Shown here piece by piece: positions 41,877 to 48,729 of a DNA stretch of 64,000 nt. Below the pieces are notes generated by a model. That model saw nothing but the letters and a program-made list of their open reading frames with translations. It searched no databases and was not told the origin of the DNA. A program made the translations under genes and the position numbers. Numbering within the stretch: position 1 is the first letter of the stretch; the number at the start of each line of letters is the position of its first letter. This DNA comes from VXNE01 sp963668365 (GTDB lineage Bacteria > Pseudomonadota > Gammaproteobacteria > Pseudomonadales > Azotimanducaceae), in contig OY764266.1 of assembly GCA_963668365.1 (NCBI GenBank), positions 2,542,001 through 2,606,000 on the forward strand, given 5' to 3'.

Positions 41877-42584
41877 TCAGTGGGAGGGTTCACACAGCCG
41901 GCGGGCGAGGGCACCGTAGTCGTCGGCAGACATGTCGAACGCGTCCGTTGGTCCTTCGGCACCGGGTTCCCACAGTTTAGGCTTCACGTAAGCCGTCTTG
42001 AGTCCGGCGCGCTGCGCGGCCAGCAGGTCCCCGGGATGCACGGCCACCATCATGACTTCGTCCGGCTCCGCGCCAAGCAGGCGCGCGGCTGTCCGGTAGA
42101 CCACGGCATCGGGCTTGTACGCCCCGAGGAACTCGCAGGACAGGTACGCGTCCCAATCGATCCCCGCGTGGCGTGAACTGTCGACGACGATGGAAAGGCT
42201 CAGGACGGTGAGTATCGACACGATGTAGTGTTCGCGGAGTTGCTCAAGGGCGGCGGGCACGTCGTCCCAGACGCCCATGCGGTGCCACGCGCGGTTGAGT
42301 TCGTCGCGGTCCGCCTCGGACAGTTCGAGGTGCGGATGGGCGTCCGCCAACTCGTCCAGGACGGCGCGATGGAGCTGATCCGCGTTCTGCCACGGCAGTT
42401 CGCCGCTGCGGACCCGTGACAGTTCCTCGAACATGCGCCGCCGCCAGGTCATCGCGAATTCCGCATCGTCCACCGCCGCGCCGCGCGCGTTGGCCAGTGC
42501 CCGCACGGCCTGCCGGGTTGCTGTCTGCCAGTCGAAGATACTGCCGCCGACGTCGAACGTCAGAGCCTTGATGCCGTTGCTCAT
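41877..42584 (-). CDS. HAD-superfamily hydrolase, haloacid dehalogenase type II-like
   Basis: 235 aa. Nucleophile Asp10 in ALTFDVGGSIFDW (the family usually has FDxFGTxxD), Ser/Thr of motif II in SILTVLSLS, Lys in GAYKPDAVVY and the loop VAVHPGDLLAAQRAGLKTAYV that corresponds to the usual VASHxWDLxGAKxAG. The replacement of FGT by GGS around the nucleophile is unusual. ATG 42584 overlaps the stop of a truncated upstream gene. Substrate unknown; dehalogenation cannot be claimed. Confidence 0.8.
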   Translation of the reverse strand: MSNGIKALTFDVGGSIFDWQTATRQAVRALANARGAAVDDAEFAMTWRRRMFEELSRVRSGELPWQNADQLHRAVLDELADAHPHLELSEADRDELNRAWHRMGVWDDVPAALEQLREHYIVSILTVLSLSIVVDSSRHAGIDWDAYLSCEFLGAYKPDAVVYRTAARLLGAEPDEVMMVAVHPGDLLAAQRAGLKTAYVKPKLWEPGAEGPTDAFDMSADDYGALARRLCEPSH

Positions 42585-42790
42585 GTCCTTTCCACGCCTT
42601 CGCCAAGATCGATCCTCGGCGGAACGCCCAGTTCGGGCTCGACCATCCTCGCGTATTCGAAGGCGGTCGCCGGAAAGTCATCCGCGCCATATGCGGTCCC
42701 GTCCTTCGCGGCCAGCACAACCGCGCTCAACGAGGCGAGCGTGATGGCGGCGCCGAAAACAGCGATCCGGGGTCGGTTGAGACCCTTCAT
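42581..42790 (-). CDS. Short exported protein, likely remnant of a longer gene
   Basis: 69 aa with a signal peptide (PRIAVFGAAITLASLSAVVLAA) and a mature part FEYARMVEPELGVPPRIDLG, ending in GEGVERT and a stop that overlaps the HAD start (ATGA). The ELGVPPRxDL pattern reminds me of the start of longer exported proteins that continue with IPLYVDG. If so, this copy lost most of its length. I cannot prove that; it may be a genuine short protein translated with the HAD gene. Confidence 0.45.
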   Translation of the reverse strand: MKGLNRPRIAVFGAAITLASLSAVVLAAKDGTAYGADDFPATAFEYARMVEPELGVPPRIDLGEGVERT

Positions 42791-42839
42791 CGGGATTCCC
42801 CGCCTGTTGTCGAGATCTGCGAGAGCGATCGACGCAGGT

Positions 42840-44462
42840 TCACTCTCTTGCGCTTGCGTTGCCGGCCTTCTCTCTCTGCAGTCTCAGCTTTTCCGAAATG
42901 TGATCCCACGACTTGACGCCGCACCGCTCGGCCCACGCATCGTAGACGGCACCGAGTTCTCCCACGACCTCGGGGTGCCGACCCGCCAGATCCTCGGTTT
43001 CCGTGCGATTCGCGACGATGTCGTAGAGTTCCCAGTCGCCGGGATGCTTGCACACCAGTTTCCACCTTCCCCGACGTACCGCCTTGTTGCCCTCGTGCTC
43101 CCAGATCAGCGCTTCCTTGTGGTTGGGCTGATCGTGGAAGATCGGCGCGAGACTCGTCCCCTCGAGGGGCAGGATGTCGTTGCCGTTGAATCGCGTCGGG
43201 TAGTCGGCGCCGGCCACGTCGAGGCAGGTCGCCATGATGTCGGTGAGTTGGCCCGGCTCGTGCCGCAGGGCGCCGCCGTCGTCGATGACGGACGGCCAGT
43301 GCGCGATCAGCGGCGTGGCGATGCCGCCCTCGTGAACCCAATGCTTGTATTCCCGGAACGGCGTGTTCGACAGGTTTGCCCACGGGACGCCGTAGCTCTG
43401 GTAGGTGTGCTCGGGTCCGGGCATGACGGTGGGATCGTTGCCCCGCATGACGGCTCTGCCGTCGCGCGTGTGCGTTCTGCCCGCGGGGTAGGTGGCTGGA
43501 AGTGGCTTGACTTCCGCGGCGAATTCCTCGGCGCACGCGCCGTTGTCGGCCAGGAACAGGATCAGGGTGTTGTCGATTCGGTTGGTTTCCTCGAGCGCGG
43601 CGACGATGCGGCCGATGCCCTGGTCCATCCGGTCGATCTGCGCGGCGTACACTTCCATGCGCCGCTGCTGCCAAGCCTTGTGCGGCGTCTCATCCCATGG
43701 CGGCTGCGTCGGATCCCGTTCCGTCATCGGCCACGAGGCATCGAGAATGCCCATGGCGCGCATGCGCTGAAGGCGTTCTTCGCGCAGACGGTCCCAGCCC
43801 GCCGCGAATCGACCCTTATACCGGCGGATATCATCCTCGTGGGCGTGCAACGGCCAGTGCGGGGAGCTGTACGCGGTGTAGAGAAAGAACGGGACATCGC
43901 CATTGGCGGCGGCGTGTTCCCGGATGTAGTTGGCCGCCTCGTCGCTGATCGCGTCGGTGAGGAAGAAATCCTCGGGCAGGCCCGCCAGGTCCACGGCGTC
44001 GTTGTCACGGGTCAACGTATTCGGCTGCCAGTAGTTGGCCGCGCCTCCGAGAATGCCGAAGTAGCGGTCGAAGCCGCGTTGGCGCGGCCAACTGTATTTG
44101 GGACCGTCGGGCCCCTGATCGTGGCTGACGTGCCACTTCCCGCTCATGTAGGTGGCGTAGCCCGCCAGCTTCAACGCCTCGCCGATGGTGACGCAGGTGT
44201 CGCTGAGGGAGCCGCGGTATCCGTCCTCGTCGAGCTGCGCGGTCATCCAGCCGATGCCGACCTGGTGCGGATGCAGCCCGGTGAGGATCGACGCGCGGGT
44301 GGGACAGCAGCGGGCGGTGTTGTAGAACTGGGTGAGGCGGACGCCGCCGGCGGCGAGCTGGTCGAGGTTCGGGGTCCGCACCTCGCCGCCGTAGCAGCCG
44401 ATATCGGAATAGCCCATGTCGTCGTTCATGATGAGCAGGATGTTCGGTGGGTTCGTTCGCAT
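42840..44462 (-). CDS. Type I sulfatase (arylsulfatase-like)
   Basis: 540 aa, full length. N-terminal metal-binding NILLIMNDDMGYSDIG (Asp-Asp pair), the formylglycine site in NTARCCPTRASILTG (Cys52, C-x-P-x-R), then YMSGKWHVSH (Lys and His of the active site) and LFLADNGACAEEF (Asp-Asn metal ligands). C-terminal subdomain includes RRGRWKLVCKHPGDWELYD. There is no clear signal peptide, so the location is unclear. Needs a formylglycine-generating enzyme elsewhere. Substrate probably a sulfated glycan or aryl sulfate, not shown by sequence. Confidence 0.92.
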   Translation of the reverse strand: MRTNPPNILLIMNDDMGYSDIGCYGGEVRTPNLDQLAAGGVRLTQFYNTARCCPTRASILTGLHPHQVGIGWMTAQLDEDGYRGSLSDTCVTIGEALKLAGYATYMSGKWHVSHDQGPDGPKYSWPRQRGFDRYFGILGGAANYWQPNTLTRDNDAVDLAGLPEDFFLTDAISDEAANYIREHAAANGDVPFFLYTAYSSPHWPLHAHEDDIRRYKGRFAAGWDRLREERLQRMRAMGILDASWPMTERDPTQPPWDETPHKAWQQRRMEVYAAQIDRMDQGIGRIVAALEETNRIDNTLILFLADNGACAEEFAAEVKPLPATYPAGRTHTRDGRAVMRGNDPTVMPGPEHTYQSYGVPWANLSNTPFREYKHWVHEGGIATPLIAHWPSVIDDGGALRHEPGQLTDIMATCLDVAGADYPTRFNGNDILPLEGTSLAPIFHDQPNHKEALIWEHEGNKAVRRGRWKLVCKHPGDWELYDIVANRTETEDLAGRHPEVVGELGAVYDAWAERCGVKSWDHISEKLRLQREKAGNASARE

Positions 44463-44697
44463 GCGGACTCCTTGGTGTGCCTACGAGGTTCGAACTGTGG
44501 GGCTATGATCGTGAATGATGATCGCGTTGGGAAGGGGGTCTTTCCGCCGAGCGATATGAAGCGCCCGTCAGGACATCGCCGAAACGCCGAGGCCCTGCTC
44601 GGGATCCTGGCGGCGATGGTCGGCGGACCGGCCTCGCGAACTTCCTCGAGCTCGGACGCGAGCAGTATTTTTTCTCATACATGATAAAATTTAATCG

Positions 44698-45174
44698 ATG
44701 ATTGGCCTGCAGATCAGACGACTGCGCAAACGCCGGGGCATGACCCTGCAACAACTGGCGGACAGGGCCGGGACCAGCGTGTCGGCCCTGCATCGCTACG
44801 AATCGGGGTGGGACCGGTTCGAAGTGGCTACCCTGCGACGTATCGCGACGGCGTTGGGCGCACATCTGGATGTTCGCCTGGTCTTGGGGGAGTCACCGGA
44901 GATCGAGAAGCCCGGCGCCACGTCGCTGGTCGACAAGATCGGCCCCCTGTTCTGGGACAAGCGGCTCACGGACGATGACCTGACCTCCTTTCCCCTATGG
45001 GCGCTGGGGCGCGTGCTTGCGTTCGGCAATGCGGACCAGGTGCGCTCCGCGAGGTCCTTTTTCGGTGACGCCCTGATTCGCGAAGCAATCCGCCAGCGCG
45101 GCACGGATGCGCGGACACGCGCGTACTGGAACCTCATGCTTGGAGACGGTGATGCATCCTCGGGTGCTCAGTAA
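44698..45174 (+). CDS. XRE-family regulator, antitoxin of an AbiEii-type pair
   Basis: 158 aa. N-terminal HTH: IGLQIRRLRKRRGMTLQQLA, RAGTSVSALHRYES, TLRRIATALGAHLDVRL. The C-terminal half (DKIGPLFWDKRLTDDDLTSF, WALGRVLAFGNADQVRSARS) fits the domain common to antitoxins of nucleotidyltransferase toxins. Overlaps the toxin gene by 23 bases. AT-rich DNA with a possible -10 (GATAAA-like) lies directly upstream. Confidence 0.82.
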   Translation: MIGLQIRRLRKRRGMTLQQLADRAGTSVSALHRYESGWDRFEVATLRRIATALGAHLDVRLVLGESPEIEKPGATSLVDKIGPLFWDKRLTDDDLTSFPLWALGRVLAFGNADQVRSARSFFGDALIREAIRQRGTDARTRAYWNLMLGDGDASSGAQ

Positions 45175-45799
45175 ACAGGGCTGGTCCACCGTGCGGCGGT
45201 TGGCTGCCGACGGCATCGTGGATTCCTGGACGCTTGCCGGCGGTACGGCGCTGGCACTGCACCTGGGTCATCGCTATTCCGAGGATCTGGATTTCTTTGG
45301 CGTTGAGCCTTTCGACGTGGACAACCTGCTCGCTCGGCTTGCTCGCGTCAGCGACACGCAGGTCCTGAGTCGTAGCGGGGATACCCTGCACGTGCTCCTC
45401 GCGGGTCTGCGCGTCAGTTTTCTCAAGACCCAAGCGGCGCTGTTGTTTCCGCCCAGCGAGTATCGGGGCCTCATGTTGGCGGATCCGCGGGACATCGCGG
45501 TGATGAAGGTCATTGCCATCGGCGGTCGGGGAAGCCGAAAGGATTTCATCGACCTCTTTTGCCTGTTGAAGGGTGGCATGAATCTGCCGGAGATCCTGTC
45601 GCTGATCGAGAAGCGTTTCGACCGCATCGATCACAACGCCCACCACCTCCAGAAAAGCCTGGCGTGGTTCGAGGACGCCGAGGCGGAACCCATGCCCGAC
45701 ATGATCCGCAGCATCGAATGGCGGTCAGTCCGGCAGGAGATTGAAGGCGCGGTCAGGGCAATGGGCGCGATGCGGGGGACGGGTCGCCGGCACGGTTGA
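45152..45799 (+). CDS. AbiEii/AbiGii-type nucleotidyltransferase toxin (DUF1814-like)
   Basis: 215 aa from ATG 45152. The nucleotidyltransferase motif is clear: LAGGTALALHLGHRYSEDLD then FF, with the GG(T) and DxD-like positions; later Asp in MLADPRDIAVMKVIAIGGRG and SRKDFIDLFCLL provides the family's conserved K-D/E segment. Such toxins transfer nucleotides to tRNA acceptor ends or are part of abortive phage infection systems. Overlaps the XRE gene. This is inference from the family; activity here is untested. Confidence 0.82.
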   Translation: MHPRVLSKQGWSTVRRLAADGIVDSWTLAGGTALALHLGHRYSEDLDFFGVEPFDVDNLLARLARVSDTQVLSRSGDTLHVLLAGLRVSFLKTQAALLFPPSEYRGLMLADPRDIAVMKVIAIGGRGSRKDFIDLFCLLKGGMNLPEILSLIEKRFDRIDHNAHHLQKSLAWFEDAEAEPMPDMIRSIEWRSVRQEIEGAVRAMGAMRGTGRRHG

Positions 45800-45869
45800 C
45801 AGGGTCTGTCCCGCATCGATGGCCATTGGCCCGGGATGGACGAAAAAAGCAACGAGCCGATCCACAAGA

Positions 45870-47255
45870 CTACGCCGCATCGGCTTCGGGCGCAGCACGC
45901 CAGGACTCCCGCGCGAAACGGCAACCGAGGCCCCGCTCGATCTCGCGCCATTTGCGCGCTTCGTCGGGGGTGACGAAGGTGATCGCTTCGCCGCTGCGGC
46001 CCATGCGGCCGGTGCGTCCCACCCGGTGCGTGAACAGTTGCTGCGAGTCCGGCAGGTCGTAGTTGATCACCCGGTCGACGCCTTCGACATCGAGTCCGCG
46101 GGCCGCAACGTTGGTCGCCACCAGTATCGGCGCAGAGCCGGATCGGAAGTCCGCCAGCACCCGCTCGCGCGCGTTCTGCCTGAGATTGCCCTGCAGCGCC
46201 CCGACCTGGTACCCGAGCGAATCAAGCTGACGCGCCAGTTTCCTGACGCCGTGCTTGGTCCTGCCGAACACGATGATCGGTCCATGGCGCTCGTTCAGCA
46301 GCGTCTGTAGCGCCTGGATCTTGTCGGACTTGTCGATGGCGTAGACGACATGCTCCACCGAGGGCGGCGCTTGCAAGTCGCCATCGATTTCAACCTTCCG
46401 GGGGCTTCGCAGGTGCTTCTTCGCGGTGCTGGCCACCCATTTCGGCATGGTCGCGGAGAAAAGTGCGGTCTGCCGCTCCGGGGGCGTCCGGTCGAGGATC
46501 GCTTCGACATCGCGGGCAAAGCCCTTGTCGAGCATCTCGTCCGCTTCGTCCAGGACCAGGAATCGCACTGCGCCGAGGTCCAAGGTGCCCTGACGCAGAT
46601 GGTCGAGGGTGCGTCCCGGCGTTCCGACGACGACCTGGGGGCCGCGCCGCAACGCGGCTTGCTCGGGCCGGATGGCCCGGCCGCCGTACAACGACTGGAC
46701 GCGAAGGCCTGTCGACCGCGCTAGGACATCGATGACCGAGGAGACCTGAATGGCCAGTTCCCGGGTCGGCACCAACACCAGCGCCTGAACCTGTTTGAGC
46801 GATGCATCGCAGCGATCGGCAAGGGGCGCGGCGAAGGCCAGCGTCTTTCCGGACCCGGTGCGGGCCTGGCCCATCACATCCCGCCCCGCCAGGAGATGGG
46901 GAATCGATTGCGCCTGGATCGGCGTTGGCTCGACGATCCCCATGCCGGCGAGTGCCGACTGGACAGCCGAACTCAGCGCCATGTCCCGGAATGGCGTGGC
47001 CGCATTGGCATCCGGCCCCGGAGCTTCGATCGCTTCCGGCCGGATGCCGGCGGGAGTGGGCGTAGTGCCGTGGCGCCGCTTCTGCAAACACGGTCGGCAG
47101 TAGACCGCGCGGCCGGGGGTCGGGCGGAAAGGAACGGTGGTGATCGCGTCGCACTGGGAGCACGCGATCTCGTGGCGCTGGCCACGGTTCCTCTGACGTG
47201 TGGGCGCGCGACGCCTGCCGCGCTTCGTCGAGGATGAGAGAGATTGTAGAGACAT
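45870..47255 (-). CDS. DEAD-box ATP-dependent RNA helicase with N-terminal zinc ribbon
   Basis: 461 aa. Basic N-terminus, then a CxxC...CxxC zinc ribbon (CSQCDAITTVPFRPTPG, YCRPCLQ). Helicase motifs in order: PTPIQAQSIPHLLAG (Q), ARTGSGKT (I), PTRELA (Ia), GTPGRTLDHL (Ib), VLDEADEM (II), FSATMP (III), IIVFGRTKHG (IV), ATNVAARGLDVEGV (V) and HRVGRTGRMGR (VI). The RhlE/DbpA-like core is complete, the C-terminal tail is short. The leader hairpin that holds the ribosome-binding site suggests cold or RNA-structure-dependent control. Likely acts in ribosome assembly or RNA turnover. Confidence 0.93.
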   Translation of the reverse strand: MSLQSLSSSTKRGRRRAPTRQRNRGQRHEIACSQCDAITTVPFRPTPGRAVYCRPCLQKRRHGTTPTPAGIRPEAIEAPGPDANAATPFRDMALSSAVQSALAGMGIVEPTPIQAQSIPHLLAGRDVMGQARTGSGKTLAFAAPLADRCDASLKQVQALVLVPTRELAIQVSSVIDVLARSTGLRVQSLYGGRAIRPEQAALRRGPQVVVGTPGRTLDHLRQGTLDLGAVRFLVLDEADEMLDKGFARDVEAILDRTPPERQTALFSATMPKWVASTAKKHLRSPRKVEIDGDLQAPPSVEHVVYAIDKSDKIQALQTLLNERHGPIIVFGRTKHGVRKLARQLDSLGYQVGALQGNLRQNARERVLADFRSGSAPILVATNVAARGLDVEGVDRVINYDLPDSQQLFTHRVGRTGRMGRSGEAITFVTPDEARKWREIERGLGCRFARESWRAAPEADAA

Positions 47256-47280
47256 AGAAAAACGGACTCCTTGTCCGAAA
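47256..47280 (-). promoter_or_regulatory. Ribosome-binding-site hairpin ahead of the helicase gene
   Basis: On the minus strand the leader reads CGGACAAGGAGTCCG followed by TTTTTCT and the ATG (47255). CGGAC and GTCCG pair in a 5-bp stem, and the AAGGAG ribosome-binding site is in the loop and the closing base. A U-run follows. It looks at once like a small terminator and like a structure that hides or exposes the ribosome-binding site. Confidence 0.65.
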
Positions 47281-47422
47281 GAAGTAACACAGGTGATTCA
47301 GCGCGGAGTAAGTAGTGCAGGTTGGCCGGTCGGCCACCTGCTTCTGGGAAACCCGGGCGCGGCAATCAAGCGCGTGCCCGGAGTATGACAGGTTTCGCGT
47401 AGCCACGCGCGGTCGAGCCTTG

Positions 47423-47488
47423 TCCAACGTGACATGAGCCTGAAGGGGTAGCGTAAATCCAACGAGGCATGAGCCTGAAGGGGGAGCG
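47423..47488. repeat. Direct repeat pair upstream of the JAMM gene
   Basis: Two 31-bp copies with period 35 (47423-47453 and 47458-47488) differ at three positions. Both begin TCCAACG and contain CATGAGCCTGAAGGGG. They lie 43 bases ahead of the JAMM start and may bind a regulator. Confidence 0.75.
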
Positions 47489-47530
47489 GATCACGTATAC
47501 TCGCGTGCTTCCTCATCCACGGCTCGCTCC

Positions 47531-48280
47531 ATGTCGAATGACACCAATAAGCTGCCCGATCTGGAAGGCGTGTGTGAATCGCTCGTCACAGAGTCCCCGT
47601 TCGACCGACCGATCGCGATACATGTGACCGACTCCTCGCTCATGGCCCTCGTGGTTGCCGGCATGGAGTCATACCATGTGCGCCACTGGGGTAAAGGTGT
47701 CAGGAAGGGTCCAGCGGAGACTGCGGGCCTGCTATGGGGCTACGTCGCATCCAAAGCGGACCTGGACCACGTCGTCGTCGACTTTGTGTCCACGGACACG
47801 TTTGCGAAAGGAACGGCCAATGAAGTTGATCTGAACGATGACGTTACCGAGGTAAAACGCCGAGTGATTGCGTATCGTTGGCCATACTTGACCATGGTGG
47901 GTGATTTCCATACTCACCCATACAAGCGCATCGGCGAAGTGACGAAAGACAAGGGGTGGGAGTTCTCCTGTGGGGACCGGTCCTGGTACGAGAAGGAACA
48001 TAGTCCGTCGACGTGGTCGGGACGCATCGCACTCGTCCTTACGATTGCCGAACTTGGTCGGTCGAGTGAAAAGGACGCAGAAGTCGTCAGCGACAACGTA
48101 ATTTACTGGCAGCTGGACAAGTACCGGTTCTGGCTATCGGGCTACTCGATCGATCAGTGCGGAACGAAGCTCCTAGTGTCGCCAACGGCGGAAAAGGGCC
48201 GACCATCCAGGCCAACGGTGTACATCGATGCGCCGACGGTCAACGGCACCGACTCCTGGTTCGATTGGACGGTGGGGTAG
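47531..48280 (+). CDS. Stand-alone JAMM/MPN metalloprotease (JAB domain)
   Basis: 249 aa. The JAMM zinc motif is complete: Glu63 in PAETAGLLWG, HTHP (His127, His129) in TMVGDFHTHPYKR, and SxxD (Ser146, Asp149) in FSCGDRSWYE. The N-terminal segment (DRPIAIHVTDSSLMALVVAG) and C-terminal strands (VYIDAPTVNGTDSWFDW) surround it. Such proteins cut isopeptide or peptide bonds after ubiquitin-like or other tails, and occur in several anti-phage systems. No E1, E2 or ubiquitin-like gene is nearby; the helicase on the other strand shares only the intergenic region. Role unknown. Confidence 0.82.
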   Translation: MSNDTNKLPDLEGVCESLVTESPFDRPIAIHVTDSSLMALVVAGMESYHVRHWGKGVRKGPAETAGLLWGYVASKADLDHVVVDFVSTDTFAKGTANEVDLNDDVTEVKRRVIAYRWPYLTMVGDFHTHPYKRIGEVTKDKGWEFSCGDRSWYEKEHSPSTWSGRIALVLTIAELGRSSEKDAEVVSDNVIYWQLDKYRFWLSGYSIDQCGTKLLVSPTAEKGRPSRPTVYIDAPTVNGTDSWFDWTVG

Positions 48281-48729
48281 GCCCGGCTGCAGCGTGGCGC
48301 CCCGTGTCAAGGGACGTCTGACACCGACTCTTCGTAGCGGCTTTCTTAGTCGCTTCGTGGATCGTCAGCCACGGAATACGGATGGTTGGGGGCGCTTGAG
48401 GAAGGTTGTCTTTCGTTCTCTCCAAGGGCCGACGCTTCTCAGCCATGCGAATAGTACGTCGGAGAGAACGAAATCCGGGCGACGACTGCAGTAAGGTATC
48501 CAGCAGCTGACAATGGGTTTCTGAGGCGCAAACTCAGCCGTCGACGTTTCGAGGAGAGCCTTTGGCAGGCTGCCAATGATCCCGACCCGGTCGCAGAACA
48601 GGTAGTCGCAGCGCGAGCAGCGACAGTGATGAGCCTGCCCCGACGTCCGGGTCGTCTTCGTCCTCATCCGGGGCGCATCGGGATCGCCTTGTCTTCACAA
48701 TGACCGAGCATCGGTGGACCTCTCGAAAT
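48281..48729. other. Gap between convergent genes with a stem-loop
   Basis: No gene is supported here. The main feature is a perfect 13-bp inverted repeat, TTTCGTTCTCTCC (48411-48423) and GGAGAGAACGAAA (48461-48473), around a 37-base loop. No U-run follows, so a simple terminator is uncertain. The JAMM gene and the second TonB receptor converge on this region. Confidence 0.6.

Noticed and set aside
48365..48667. 100-codon minus-strand frame between the JAMM gene and the receptor
   Set aside because: It begins with CRCSRCDYLFC, but no ribosome-binding site and no family are recognisable, and the frame crosses the stem-loop; support is too weak.
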